This document shows positions 17,715 to 26,515 of a DNA stretch of 64,000 nt, in pieces. Position 1 is the stretch's first letter. Each line of letters begins with the position of its first letter. A program made the translations under genes and the position numbers. The notes under the pieces were generated by a model that did not search any database, was not told the DNA's origin, and saw only the letters and a list, made by a program, of their open reading frames with translations. Location: contig NZ_CP043839.1 of the NCBI RefSeq assembly GCF_032878955.1, positions 372,001 through 436,000 of the forward strand, given 5' to 3'. The stretch comes from Butyricimonas paravirosa. GTDB lineage: Bacteria > Bacteroidota > Bacteroidia > Bacteroidales > Marinifilaceae.

Positions 17715-19109
17715 ATGAATGACCAGTCTGTAATATGTGCTATTGCCACTGCTCCCGGGATGGGTGCTATCGCCGTGATTCGCCTGTCAGGAAAAGGATG
17801 TATTGAAATTTGTGATCGGGTGTTTGTTTCCCCTTCTGGGAAAAAATTGACAGACGTTCGTCCGAATACGATTCACTTCGGGAAACTCTATGACGGGAAA
17901 GAGCTAATCGACGAGGTTCTGATTTCCGTATTTCATGCTCCCCATTCTTTTACCGGGGAAGACTCGATCGAAATTTCCTGTCACGGTTCCGTGTACATAC
18001 AGCAACGTATATTACAGCTATTAATCTCTTCCGGGGCACGGCTTGCCGCTCCCGGGGAATTTACTCAACGAGCTTTTTTAAACGGCAAAATGGATCTTTC
18101 CCAAGCGGAAGCCGTTGCAGATCTGATCGCCTCATCCTCCGCAGCAGCCCATAGCATGGCATTAAGCCAGATGCGAGGCGGATTCTCGGACGAACTGATG
18201 AAACTGCGAATGGAATTGTTACATATCACCTCTCTACTCGAACTCGAACTGGATTTTTCGGAAGAGGACGTGGAGTTTGCAGACCGATCGGAACTACGGG
18301 GCATTGCTGTCGGTATTGATACATTAATTTCTCGCCTATGTGCCTCCTTCTCCCTCGGCAACGTGATCAAAAACGGAATTCCGGTAGCCATCGTCGGTAA
18401 CACCAACGTGGGGAAAAGTACCCTACTCAACGCTCTGCTAAAAGAGGATCGTGCCATCGTCTCTGATATAGAAGGCACGACCCGCGACGTGATCGAAGAT
18501 ACGATTAACCTTCAGGGAATCACGTTCCGATTTATCGACACGGCAGGCATCCGCCACACTGACGACCGAGTAGAAAATATGGGAATCGAACGTACTTTTT
18601 CAAAAATCGAACAAGCCCGTGTCGTGTTATTTTTAATCGATGCAACCAAAGACACGGAACAATTCCTTCCCTATTATACCCAAGTGAAAGAACATCTCGG
18701 ACCTGATGCCCGCTTGTTAATTCTACTCAACAAGACAGACCAAACAGATGCTGCCGATATTATCTTGTCACAAATCACGTCTCTATCTTCCGGAGAAAAG
18801 ATTCTCCCGATTGCTGCAAAGACAGGGTATAACCTCAACCACTTGGTAGACGAATTAGTTTCCACGATCAACATAAATGCTCTTCATTCAGGAGATGTTA
18901 TCGTCAGCAACGCCCGTCATTACGAAGCCCTCACCCATGCCCGCCTTGCCATCGAGCGAGTCATCACTGGACTGGATTCCCATCTTAGTGGTGAGTTTGT
19001 ATCACAAGACATTCGGGAATGCCTACATTATCTTGGTGAAATCACGGGACAAATCACAACGGATGAGGTTTTGGGAAATATATTTAAGAATTTTTGCATC
19101 GGAAAGTAA
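17715..19109 (+). CDS. mnmE: tRNA uridine-5-carboxymethylaminomethyl(34) synthesis GTPase MnmE
   Basis: The 464-residue protein is a full-length MnmE (TrmE/ThdF). It has an N-terminal folate-binding domain (ICAIATAPGMGAIAVIRLSG, then PGEFTQRAFLNGKMDLSQAEAV), a central GTPase (P-loop GNTNVGKST, G2 GTTRD, G3 DTAG, G4 NKTD), and the helical C-terminus ending NFCIGK with the essential Cys. With MnmG it makes the cmnm5 modification at U34 of tRNAs. The last codons are the insertion site of the downstream elements; the reading frame is preserved, so integration rebuilds the 3' end instead of breaking the gene. Confidence 0.97.
   Translation: MNDQSVICAIATAPGMGAIAVIRLSGKGCIEICDRVFVSPSGKKLTDVRPNTIHFGKLYDGKELIDEVLISVFHAPHSFTGEDSIEISCHGSVYIQQRILQLLISSGARLAAPGEFTQRAFLNGKMDLSQAEAVADLIASSSAAAHSMALSQMRGGFSDELMKLRMELLHITSLLELELDFSEEDVEFADRSELRGIAVGIDTLISRLCASFSLGNVIKNGIPVAIVGNTNVGKSTLLNALLKEDRAIVSDIEGTTRDVIEDTINLQGITFRFIDTAGIRHTDDRVENMGIERTFSKIEQARVVLFLIDATKDTEQFLPYYTQVKEHLGPDARLLILLNKTDQTDAADIILSQITSLSSGEKILPIAAKTGYNLNHLVDELVSTININALHSGDVIVSNARHYEALTHARLAIERVITGLDSHLSGEFVSQDIRECLHYLGEITGQITTDEVLGNIFKNFCIGK
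19095..19109 (+). repeat. Attachment core 1 (mnmE 3' end)
   Basis: TGCATCGGAAAGTAA encodes Cys-Ile-Gly-Lys-stop of the working mnmE. Related copies lie at 45786 and 57688. A second conserved block, CTGCAATCAA, begins 15 bp after the stop and recurs in similar form behind both other cores. Confidence 0.75.
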
Positions 19110-19153
19110 GATATCATTATTAACTGCAATCAATTAGAACTATTTATAACGAA

Positions 19154-19178
19154 GTCGCTGATTTTCAGCGGCTTTTTT
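19154..19178 (+). terminator. Rho-independent terminator after mnmE, supplied by element A
   Basis: TCGCTG pairs with CAGCGG around a short T/A loop, followed by TTTTTT. It lies inside the island's left end, so the inserted DNA supplies transcription termination for mnmE. Confidence 0.7.
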
Positions 19179-19229
19179 ATTTGCCTAAAATCCGGTTAAG
19201 TCCGGTTATATGCACTTTTTCACCATATT

Positions 19230-19249
19230 TTTCTACCGTATTTCTACCG
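19230..19249 (+). repeat. Left arm-type repeat pair of element A
   Basis: TTTCTACCG occurs twice with an 11-bp period (19230 and 19241). A near-identical pair with the same period lies at 45725-45744 at the other end. These are likely integrase arm-binding sites. Confidence 0.6.
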
Positions 19250-19293
19250 CGAAACCAATGGGAAGAAATGCCCGATGTCACTATGACGCATTA

Positions 19294-19330
19294 GTTTACG
19301 TGTGTTGACAGTGGTTTACGTGTATTGACA
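19294..19330 (+). repeat. Tandem 17-bp direct repeat before the multi-HTH gene
   Basis: GTTTACGTGTGTTGACA and GTTTACGTGTATTGACA differ at one base and start 20 bp apart, i.e. about two helical turns. They sit 48 bp before the gene at 19378 and may be an operator for one of the HTH proteins or a recombination accessory site. Confidence 0.55.
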
Positions 19331-19377
19331 TAAAAGAGGCGAAATAAAGCGAAATAACCTCATAAAAATAGAAAAAT

Positions 19378-20256
19378 ATGAAAGTAAGAAAAATTTGCCA
19401 ATGGTGCGGTCAACCATTTATCGCACAAAAGACTACAACGTGTTATTGTAGCCACAGATGTTCATCTCTTGGATATAAAGAAAGAATAAGAGAACGAAAA
19501 CGTGAACTAAAAAAGATGCAGGAGATTTTAACACCAAAGTCATCTGTAGAAGGTCAGGATTTCTTTTCTTTTGCACAAGCGGCAAAACTTATGGGTGTAA
19601 CTAGACAGTACATTTATAAACTTGTCAAAGAAAATAAACTTCGTGCATCACGAATCAGTCCCAAGAAATCCATCATCAGAAGAACAGACATCGAGTTAAT
19701 GTTAAAGACGAAACCTTATGAGCGTATTATTCCTAAAGATGATTTTGACATCACAGAATACTACACCGCTGAGCAGATTGCGGAGAAGTACAAGGTTAAG
19801 CCTAAATGGGTTTGGACCTACACCAGAGAGAACAACATTCCCAAGGTAAAGATCCGTCAGTTCAATTATTACAGCAAAAAGCATATTGATGCCGCATTTG
19901 CAAAGTATAAAACTGATGAAGCCTTGACTGAATGGTACACTCCCGAAGAGATTCAGGAGAAATATGGAATGACACGAGTTGCTATCCGTTCACAAGTCTA
20001 TCGTAACAATATCCCATCAAAGAAAGAACATGGGCAAATATTCTATTCCAAAATCCATTTCGATTTATCAAAATCAAGTGAGCAAGAGAGTACAGCTGAA
20101 TACTACACTGTGCAGGAAGCTATGAAGAAATACAACCTTTCTCGTGATTCTGTATATGGAGTTTTACAATTCCATGAGATTAAAAGAGAGAAGAAAGGTC
20201 GTTATGTACGGTTCCTAAAAGTTGATTTTGACCATGTTATGGGAGCTCGAAAGTAA
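19378..20256 (+). CDS. Zinc-finger protein with four tandem HTH domains (element A)
   Basis: The 292-residue protein opens with a four-Cys zinc-binding segment (ICQWCGQPF, then CYCSHRCSSLG). Four MerR/excisionase-type helix-turn-helix units follow at roughly 58-110, 120-180, 185-235 and 240-290. They start FFSFAQAAKLMGVTRQYIYKL, EYYTAEQIAEKYKV, EWYTPEEIQEKYGM and EYYTVQEAMKKYNL; the last three are clearly repeats of one another. Such proteins are found next to integrases of Bacteroidales mobilizable elements and may act as a targeting or excision factor. A 17-bp direct repeat lies just upstream. Confidence 0.7.
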   Translation: MKVRKICQWCGQPFIAQKTTTCYCSHRCSSLGYKERIRERKRELKKMQEILTPKSSVEGQDFFSFAQAAKLMGVTRQYIYKLVKENKLRASRISPKKSIIRRTDIELMLKTKPYERIIPKDDFDITEYYTAEQIAEKYKVKPKWVWTYTRENNIPKVKIRQFNYYSKKHIDAAFAKYKTDEALTEWYTPEEIQEKYGMTRVAIRSQVYRNNIPSKKEHGQIFYSKIHFDLSKSSEQESTAEYYTVQEAMKKYNLSRDSVYGVLQFHEIKREKKGRYVRFLKVDFDHVMGARK

Positions 20257-20280
20257 CTAATTGCAATTATTTGAAGAAAA

Positions 20281-20340
20281 CAGGAAAATTAACTCTTGCT
20301 GAAAAGAATCTGCATGTTTCCATTATTCACATTTGCACCA
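20281..20340 (+). repeat. Duplicated 60-bp intergenic block, copy 1 (upstream of int)
   Basis: The block begins CAGGAAAATTAACTCTTGCT and ends near ATTTGC. A copy matching at about three quarters of positions lies at 22539-22598 before the HTH gene. Both end in an ATTTGC -7-like motif, so they look like paired, co-regulated promoters. Confidence 0.55.
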
Positions 20341-20377
20341 GAAAAATTTATTGTATCACTTTTAAAATTATAAAAAT

Positions 20378-21487
20378 ATGGACTGTAAAACCATTACATT
20401 AAGAACACGTGTATTAAGAAACGGTATGTTAGGTTTCTATTTGGATTTTTATCCAGGTTATCGCGACAAAGAGACTATGAAAGTCTATCGTCACAAAAGC
20501 ATAGATATACAAATTTATGCAAATCCGAAAAATCAGAGAGAAAGAAATTTCAATGCTGAAATGTCTGAAAAGGCAGAAGCTATTCGCTGTCGTGTGTACG
20601 CGTCTGTAGTCAATGAAATGTATGATTTCTTCGACAAGGATCGCTACAAAGGTGACTTGCTCGAATATTTCCGCAAGCAGCTTCCCAAACATGACCCGAA
20701 ATGGGCTTTCGTGTATGCTCACTTTTCCCACTATGTAAAGAACAAATGCACCTTTGAAGATGTCAATTATGACCTCTGTAATGGATTCCGCGAATATCTT
20801 TTACATGCAAAGAAATTGACTCGTTCAGGAAGAGTATCAAAGAATTCAGCCGCAGGTTACTGGTCAACTTTCAGAGGATTCCTTAAAATATTATATAGAA
20901 GTAAAATGATTAAAGACAATGTAAATGATTATCTCGAAAAGATCGAGACAGACGATGTAATCAAGGATTATTTATCGGTAGAAGAACTTTTCACTTTGGC
21001 TGAAACACCTTGTGAAATCCCTATTTTAAAAACTGCTTCCCTTTTCTCTTGCCTGACCAGTCTGAGACGAAGCGACATCTCAGCACTACGTTGGGAAGAT
21101 ATTGTAGATTACTCAGCAGGTGGTAAATGCGTGCATATCATCACACAGAAAACCAAAACTGAAGATATCATTCCCATTAGTGCCGAAGCATTGGAGTTGG
21201 TTGGTTATGAACCGGGTAAACGTGGACAAGTGTTTAAGGGATTGAGAGTGAGTTGGACACAATACCCAATGAAGAAATGGATTGCTTCGGCAGGCATCAC
21301 AAAGAACATTACCTTTCACTCCTATCGCAGAACATTTGCAACACTTCAGGCCGCTGCCGGAACCGACCCGAATACCATTCGTAGCATGATGGCTCATAAA
21401 TCCATTACTACCACACAGCGATATGTAAAGGTAGTAGATGCGAACAAACTTGAAGCCAGCAATAAGATAACTTTGAGAAGATCTTAA
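20378..21487 (+). CDS. int: Tyrosine recombinase / integrase of element A
   Basis: The 369-residue site-specific integrase has an N-terminal arm-binding part, an SAM-like core-binding domain (about 100-190, WAFVYAHFSHYVKNKCTFEDV), and a C-terminal catalytic domain. The active-site residues are visible: Arg in CLTSLRRSDISALRW, the HSYRRTFAT box (His-x-x-Arg), the His of MAHKSITTTQ and the nucleophile Tyr in RYVKV. It is the only integrase between the three mnmE cores, so it is the natural candidate for insertion into the mnmE 3' end. A strong terminator follows it. Confidence 0.92.
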   Translation: MDCKTITLRTRVLRNGMLGFYLDFYPGYRDKETMKVYRHKSIDIQIYANPKNQRERNFNAEMSEKAEAIRCRVYASVVNEMYDFFDKDRYKGDLLEYFRKQLPKHDPKWAFVYAHFSHYVKNKCTFEDVNYDLCNGFREYLLHAKKLTRSGRVSKNSAAGYWSTFRGFLKILYRSKMIKDNVNDYLEKIETDDVIKDYLSVEELFTLAETPCEIPILKTASLFSCLTSLRRSDISALRWEDIVDYSAGGKCVHIITQKTKTEDIIPISAEALELVGYEPGKRGQVFKGLRVSWTQYPMKKWIASAGITKNITFHSYRRTFATLQAAAGTDPNTIRSMMAHKSITTTQRYVKVVDANKLEASNKITLRRS

Positions 21488-21514
21488 GAGTCTTATTTTA
21501 CCCTTATTTTTGCA

Positions 21515-21562
21515 GTCAGAGTATGATATTTTTCAGATAATCATACTCTGACTTGTTTTTTT
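21515..21562 (+). terminator. Terminator of int
   Basis: A perfect 12-bp stem, GTCAGAGTATGA (21515) with TCATACTCTGAC (21541), is followed by TTGTTTTTTT. Confidence 0.85.
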
Positions 21563-21655
21563 CATACTTTCTGAACGATTTACTGCAACTAATTGCAATC
21601 AATCGGATTGAAGCATCTAATTTTGAGAAAAAGATAAACATAAAATCTCATAATT

Positions 21656-22510
21656 ATGACTAATTCAGCTCAACTTCAAGCCAAGAAAGTAAGCCTTTTT
21701 CTTTCATTATTTGTAATTGCCTTCACGATTGTTGGCAGTTATCTGTTCCTTAATCATCAAATCAATTTGATGAAATATTCAACTCCAATAATATTGGTTT
21801 TGATAGTATCAATCCTCGCTTGCGGAGTGCTTAACCGTATCTTCTATCAGTTCCTGACAAAGAATGAGATTTATTTTTCTTTTGGCAAGCAAGACCTAAG
21901 TGTTAATGAAGATAAAGTATCACAAGATGCTGTCGAACAGGTTGTTCCATCAGTAGCAACTAATGAAGTCTCTACTACGCCTCCCATCAATATTACCATT
22001 AACCTCGAAAATACCGGGACTACTTCAGAGAAAACAGAAGAAGTTACAGAAAAGCCGTCCTCTGCATTAGATAAATTCGAAACACTCTTGGAAGAGAGCC
22101 AGAAACAAAGTGCCGAAAAACGTATTGATATTATGAATGAAGTGCGTAGATACACTGTAGGTGTTATGCATGAATTCCTCAGCAAAGAGAATGTGAAAAT
22201 TCTTCTTGACAACATCAACTATCTTTCATGTGGAAAATTAGAAGAACTTAAGCCAATACGCTCTAATCCCGACAAGCCACTTCGCTCCCCTGACCTGAGA
22301 CATTTTGCCTGGAATATAGGTCAGCGATTAGGAACACCAATGGCTGACAGAGCATTATTCATCAAGACTGTCTTTCCGTATGAACTTCGTGAAGCAACTG
22401 TTCAATATTTGGAAAAGAATCTTCGCGATGATATTACATCTAAAATCCGTATTGACGCACCTAAAAAAGGAGATTATCACTTCAAGTGTATGATGGGAAC
22501 AGCAGCCTAA
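21656..22510 (+). CDS. Membrane protein of unknown function (element A)
   Basis: The 284-residue protein has two membrane helices near the N-terminus (VSLFLSLFVIAFTIVGSYLF and TPIILVLIVSILACGVL) and a long cytoplasmic tail. The tail starts with a low-complexity Thr/Glu/Val-rich stretch and then a helical domain (SALDKFETLLEESQKQSAEKR, then a basic region). I recognise no family. It lies alone between the int terminator and the promoter-like repeat before the next gene. Its place in the mobilization core suggests a housekeeping role for the element and not cargo. Confidence 0.55.
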   Translation: MTNSAQLQAKKVSLFLSLFVIAFTIVGSYLFLNHQINLMKYSTPIILVLIVSILACGVLNRIFYQFLTKNEIYFSFGKQDLSVNEDKVSQDAVEQVVPSVATNEVSTTPPINITINLENTGTTSEKTEEVTEKPSSALDKFETLLEESQKQSAEKRIDIMNEVRRYTVGVMHEFLSKENVKILLDNINYLSCGKLEELKPIRSNPDKPLRSPDLRHFAWNIGQRLGTPMADRALFIKTVFPYELREATVQYLEKNLRDDITSKIRIDAPKKGDYHFKCMMGTAA

Positions 22511-22538
22511 ACCATCAACTGCAAATATTTTCAGTTAT

Positions 22539-22598
22539 CAGGATAATTAATCTTTGCTGAAAAAAAACTGCATTTTTCCATTGTATTGATTTGCGACA
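22539..22598 (+). repeat. Duplicated 60-bp intergenic block, copy 2
   Basis: Begins CAGGATAATTAATCTTTGCT and ends near ATTTGCGAC; partner of the block at 20281. It precedes the HTH-repA pair by 27 bp. Confidence 0.55.
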
Positions 22599-22624
22599 CG
22601 TTTAACTAATTATCTGTTTAAATT

Positions 22625-23002
22625 ATGTCGACCAAAGAATTAACATTTAATGATTTGCCAACCGTGGTAAATCAGCTGTGCGAGCAAATCGCCAATTTGG
22701 AATCAATGATGGAGATGCATTTTGCCAATGCTGCTCAGAAGAAAGAGAACACGCATGTACCCATGACAAGAGAGGAAGTGTGTGCTTATCTTGGTGGCAT
22801 CACAAAATCATCATTTTATCACAAGGTTAAATATGGTGGACTTCCTGTTGTAAAACAAGGAAAACGTCTGCTTGTCTATCGGGATGACCTTGATAAATGG
22901 TTGGAATCTGGCAGAAAGAGCGAAAAGCCTATGAGCATTGAGGAAGAGCACGAAGCAATGCGTTCAACTATCCGTCGCAGACCAAAACCTCTAAACTTTT
23001 AG
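22625..23002 (+). CDS. Excisionase-like HTH protein
   Basis: The 125-residue protein has a helical N-terminus and then a 'helix_turn_helix_17'-type DNA-binding domain (MTREEVCAYLGGITKSSFYHK, then VKYGGLPVVKQGKRLLVYRDDLDKWL), the fold of excisionases and of small regulators in Bacteroidales elements. It ends 3 bp before the RepA-like gene and is surely cotranscribed with it. It could be the excisionase of the island or a replication regulator. Confidence 0.75.
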   Translation: MSTKELTFNDLPTVVNQLCEQIANLESMMEMHFANAAQKKENTHVPMTREEVCAYLGGITKSSFYHKVKYGGLPVVKQGKRLLVYRDDLDKWLESGRKSEKPMSIEEEHEAMRSTIRRRPKPLNF

Positions 23003-23005
23003 GTT

Positions 23006-24055
23006 ATGGCAGAGTTGGATTTTTCAAAGTATGAAGATCTGCAAGCGTGTATTGAAGAGTCTCGAATCAGTATAACAAAAGATTACATCAAGTCACCTGA
23101 AGTACTGATGGTTGGCGACAGTACATTTGGAACACTAGGCAACTTCAGCGTATCAATCGGAAAGGCTAAGAGCAAAAAGACTTTTAATGTGTCGGCTATT
23201 GTAGCTGCTGCATTATCCAATGGCTCTGTACTGCACTATAATGCAAAATTCCCGGAAGATAAACGATTTGTTTTGTACATCGATACAGAGCAAGGACAAC
23301 TCCATTGTCAAAAGGTACTCAACAGAATTATCCGACTAATGGGACATTCGCTAGATTCAGACCCGGAGAACCTTTTGAAGTTGGCTCTACGCAGGTACTC
23401 CCCTGAAGAACGCATCACAATCATTGAACAAGCCATAGAAGCGATACCCAATCTTGGCCTGGTTATCATTGATGGTGTACGAGACCTGTTATATGACATC
23501 AATAGTGCTAATCAGGCTACTGAGATTTCAACCAAACTAATGAGATGGACGTATGACAAGCAGATACATTTGCATACCATTCTCCACCAGAATAAAAGTG
23601 ATGAAAATGCACGAGGACACATCGGAACAGAACTCAATAATAAAGCTGAATCAGTTCTTCAAATTGAGGTAGATAAAGAGGATAAATCCATAAGCGTCGT
23701 AGAGTCACTTTTGAGCAGAGGAAAGGATTTTGAGCCATTTGCGTTCTGTATCAACGATGAGATATTGCCCGAATTGGTAGAAGATTATACACCCACAAAG
23801 AAGAAAGCTGGACGTCCAACCAAAGCACCATTTGACCCGTACAAAGACATAACGGAAGATGTACACCGAAAGTCTCTGACTGTGGCATTTGAAAATGGAA
23901 GCATCGGTAAATACAACGACTTCGTTAAGGCTTTGCGACGTGGATATCAATCTCAGGGTGTGAAGCTCGGACAAAACAGAGCAGTAGCGGTAGCACAATT
24001 CGTTTGCAACAAACGCATGGTAGTCAAAGACAATAAAGTCTATGAGTTCAAGTAG
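23006..24055 (+). CDS. RepA-like AAA ATPase of the mobilizable element
   Basis: The 349-residue RecA-fold ATPase has a degenerate P-loop (SIGKAKSKKT), the acidic strand FVLYIDTEQGQ, and the Walker B-like LGLVIIDGVRDLLYD, then LHTILHQNKSDENARGHIGTEL. This is the pattern of hexameric RepA-type helicases/ATPases from mobilizable plasmids and islands. The C-terminus (about 265-349) looks like a winged helix (KSLTVAFENGSIGKYNDFVKAL). It may unwind or replicate the excised circle. The 250 bp after it hold a palindromic repeat and the presumed transfer origin. Confidence 0.7.
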   Translation: MAELDFSKYEDLQACIEESRISITKDYIKSPEVLMVGDSTFGTLGNFSVSIGKAKSKKTFNVSAIVAAALSNGSVLHYNAKFPEDKRFVLYIDTEQGQLHCQKVLNRIIRLMGHSLDSDPENLLKLALRRYSPEERITIIEQAIEAIPNLGLVIIDGVRDLLYDINSANQATEISTKLMRWTYDKQIHLHTILHQNKSDENARGHIGTELNNKAESVLQIEVDKEDKSISVVESLLSRGKDFEPFAFCINDEILPELVEDYTPTKKKAGRPTKAPFDPYKDITEDVHRKSLTVAFENGSIGKYNDFVKALRRGYQSQGVKLGQNRAVAVAQFVCNKRMVVKDNKVYEFK

Positions 24056-24074
24056 GACTTCCGTTATTAAAGCG

Positions 24075-24120
24075 ACTTCACTTTATTCTCAAAGCATATA
24101 TATCCTGATTAAAGTAAAGT
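24075..24120. repeat. Long palindromic repeat, copy 1
   Basis: Arms ACTTCACTTTATT and CTGATTAAAGTAAAGT flank an AT-rich loop with CATATATAT. Two better-conserved copies lie at 45013 and 45224, so the motif appears at both ends of the mobilization-cargo segment of element A. Confidence 0.65.
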
Positions 24121-24311
24121 TACTGCTAAGCACCTATTTGTGTGTACACTTGTATTAGCCGTTCAGTAGAAAACAACAGGTCACTGTTGCAAGATATGCC
24201 AAGGTATAACCTCACTGCGTAACGGTTGTACAATGGCGCTCTTGCCTGCTCATTATTCGCAGGTGCGGTACTCGCAAGCTCGCACCTATTATTAAATCAA
24301 ATTCAGAAAAT
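24121..24311. other. Candidate transfer origin (oriT) region
   Basis: This gene-free stretch lies directly upstream of mobC-mobA, where oriT is normally placed. It contains a 7-bp inverted repeat, AGGTGCG and CGCACCT, around CTCGCAAGCT, and a G/C-richer patch (TGGCGCTCTTGCCTGCTC) unusual for this island. No nick site can be assigned by eye. Confidence 0.4.
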
Positions 24312-24698
24312 ATGAAAGAAATAAGAAACATCTTTATCGGGGCAAAAGTTACCCCATCACAGAAGGAATATATAAAGGAGTCGGCCGACAAATGTGGAAT
24401 GTCTGTCAGTGATTATCTGCTGGCTCGTGCCTATAACTATGAGCCAAAACATCGGCTAACAGAAGCCGAAGTATCGGCATTACAAAACCTTAATAACTGT
24501 CGGGCAGATATTGTACAATACACATCAGCACTCAAAGGAATGGAAATATCTAAAAGAATGCAGATGTTCAATAGTTATCCTTATATGTTGGGGTGGCTTG
24601 AGAGACTTGCAGATATGGGTAACAGCATAACTGCCTTTTTAGACAAAGTGAAAACCCCGAACAATTTACCACCAAAATTAGAGATAGAAGAATCATGA
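24312..24698 (+). CDS. MobC-like relaxosome accessory protein
   Basis: The 128-residue protein begins with a ribbon-helix-helix-like region (IFIGAKVTPSQKEYIKESADKCGMSVSDYLLARA) and a helical tail. This is the build of MobC/plasmid mobilization relaxosome proteins of the Bacteroides mobilizable elements. Its stop overlaps the relaxase start by 4 bp (ATGA), showing translational coupling. It likely binds oriT DNA and helps the relaxase nick. Confidence 0.8.
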   Translation: MKEIRNIFIGAKVTPSQKEYIKESADKCGMSVSDYLLARAYNYEPKHRLTEAEVSALQNLNNCRADIVQYTSALKGMEISKRMQMFNSYPYMLGWLERLADMGNSITAFLDKVKTPNNLPPKLEIEES

Positions 24699-25909
24699 TT
24701 GCAAAAGCTAAAGCCATTTCACATGGAGTTAATGGACTTCGGTATATTACCGGAGAATCACATAATAAGAAGAATCCTGAGAAGATATACAGGGTATATG
24801 ATAATATACTCCCCTCTCATTTGGATGCTTATGGAATATGGAATTCGATGCAGCTGACCTTTGGACAATTTCGTTCAATGAAGAATTCAGTTATACGCAT
24901 TGAGTTGTCACCATCACCCGGACATACACGACACTTTACTCTTGATGATTGGGAGAAGTTATGGAAAGAATTTATCGAGGAATTCGATAAGCAAAACATC
25001 CCCGATAAGAACGGAAAGGTTATATCCAAATTGACCAATATATCGGGAAGTAAGCATACAGTATGGTTGCACACCGAATCGGACGGAGGTATTCCGCATC
25101 TGCATGGTATAGTATGCAGGGTTGATGAAAATGGTAACGTAAACAATGACCACAAAATTCATCTTAGAGCACAACGAGCTGCCGAACGAGTTGCACGCAA
25201 ACGTGGCTGGACTACCGCAATTGAAGTGCACAATAGTAATATCCCTCAGGTCAATACTGATTGTCTCGATACACTTCAATCAATGCCCTCCTGGTCATGG
25301 GACGATTATAAAAGAGGACTTCAAGCAAAAGGTTACTCAATATTTGAACGCAGGGATGAAAGTGGAACACTCAGAGGCTATGTATTGCAAAAAGGTAGTT
25401 ACAAGTATAAAGCTTCTGAGATTGGAGTGGGCAGAAATTTGATGGCTTCCAAGCTAGAACGCACATGGAAGAAATTACATCATCAGCCTGCAACCTCAAT
25501 CAGATCAACAGAGAAAAGTGCAAAAGTGCAAAGTGCACCGAAGATTGCATCAAGACAGGAAATAGCTGTTGATTATACTCAATATCGACCAAATACAGAT
25601 GCATTCGAGGTTACTCACAACGGAGAACAGCAGCGATATTTTGTTCCTCGTGATGTGCTCAACCTATTTGATGATGAATTTGACTACAGACTTGTTGCCA
25701 ACTGTGATGAACTTAAAGATTTGGCTGTAGCAATTTTTGTTGGGCTTATCGGAGGTGATGAGATAGTTGCAACTGGCGGTGGTGGCGGTTCTCAAAGCGA
25801 CTTACCATGGAGAGATAAGAATGAAGATGAACTGGACTGGGCTCGTCGTTGTGCACGCATGGCAACCCGTTCATTAGGAAAGCAAACGAAATCAGGATTA
25901 AAACGATAA
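24695..25909 (+). CDS. Relaxase / mobilization nuclease
   Basis: The 404-residue protein has a MobA/VirD2-fold relaxase domain in about the first 170 residues, with the metal-binding histidine cluster in HTVWLHTESDGGIPHLHGIV. The catalytic Tyr is probably in the early GLRYITGE segment. A region between about 180 and 240 contains WSWDDYKRGLQAKGYSIFER, followed by a basic linker. It would nick oriT and lead the strand through a helper mating pore. Overlaps mobC by 4 bp and is followed by a membrane protein gene after 2 bp. Confidence 0.88.
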   Translation: MIAKAKAISHGVNGLRYITGESHNKKNPEKIYRVYDNILPSHLDAYGIWNSMQLTFGQFRSMKNSVIRIELSPSPGHTRHFTLDDWEKLWKEFIEEFDKQNIPDKNGKVISKLTNISGSKHTVWLHTESDGGIPHLHGIVCRVDENGNVNNDHKIHLRAQRAAERVARKRGWTTAIEVHNSNIPQVNTDCLDTLQSMPSWSWDDYKRGLQAKGYSIFERRDESGTLRGYVLQKGSYKYKASEIGVGRNLMASKLERTWKKLHHQPATSIRSTEKSAKVQSAPKIASRQEIAVDYTQYRPNTDAFEVTHNGEQQRYFVPRDVLNLFDDEFDYRLVANCDELKDLAVAIFVGLIGGDEIVATGGGGGSQSDLPWRDKNEDELDWARRCARMATRSLGKQTKSGLKR

Positions 25910-25911
25910 GC

Positions 25912-26472
25912 ATGGGAAAAAGAATAGATATATCGGAACTAAGTAATAGTGTGAAGCCGAGTGCAAAGTCTGGTCAGGAAGAACATCCATTGACAGATAA
26001 GCAGATAGAGGCTCTTCTAAACAACATTGCTTTTAACCTCAAAGATTTAATTTCATTGAATCACAATGTGGCGCAGCTCAGGCGAAGGTTATATGAGTTT
26101 CTTCAGACTATGCCTGATGTAAAGGAGTATGTACATCAGCAGGCAAAGCATAAGGGTGAGAAAGAGGCTTTTGAGAATCTCTGCAAAGCAAGTCGACAGC
26201 TGACTGAACACATAGACAGCAAACTGAAAGAATCAGAGAGTCGCATCCGTAAAATAGATGGCTATGTAGCAATTCCAATAAACTCTATTTATATTGTTCT
26301 GATTTTGATACTTGCCCTATCCACATTTATGCTCTGCATCCTGATTCTGAACATCCAATTCTGGCACTCCAGCCTAATATGGAAATGCCTCGGCATAACA
26401 ACCGGAATTGCAGCCATCGGAATCACGCTGGTACTGTATCTTCCAAAATGGATAAGGAAATTTGAGAAATGA
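25912..26472 (+). CDS. Mobilization-associated membrane protein
   Basis: I take the ATG at 25912, 2 bp after the relaxase stop. The ~186-residue product has a long helical, charged N-terminal part with coiled-coil character (about 25-110), then two membrane helices (VLILILALSTFMLCILIL and CLGITTGIAAIGITLVLYL) and a short basic tail. It resembles the small two-helix proteins that end many Bacteroides mob operons. A terminator follows 14 bp later. Confidence 0.65.
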   Translation: MGKRIDISELSNSVKPSAKSGQEEHPLTDKQIEALLNNIAFNLKDLISLNHNVAQLRRRLYEFLQTMPDVKEYVHQQAKHKGEKEAFENLCKASRQLTEHIDSKLKESESRIRKIDGYVAIPINSIYIVLILILALSTFMLCILILNIQFWHSSLIWKCLGITTGIAAIGITLVLYLPKWIRKFEK

Positions 26473-26485
26473 TAAAAAGAAAACT

Positions 26486-26515
26486 CCCCAACTAGTTGGT
26501 ATTAACTTGTTGGGG
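26486..26515. terminator. Bidirectional terminator
   Basis: CCCCAAC and GTTGGGG flank a 16-nt loop between the convergent mob operon and coiA-like gene. Confidence 0.7.
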
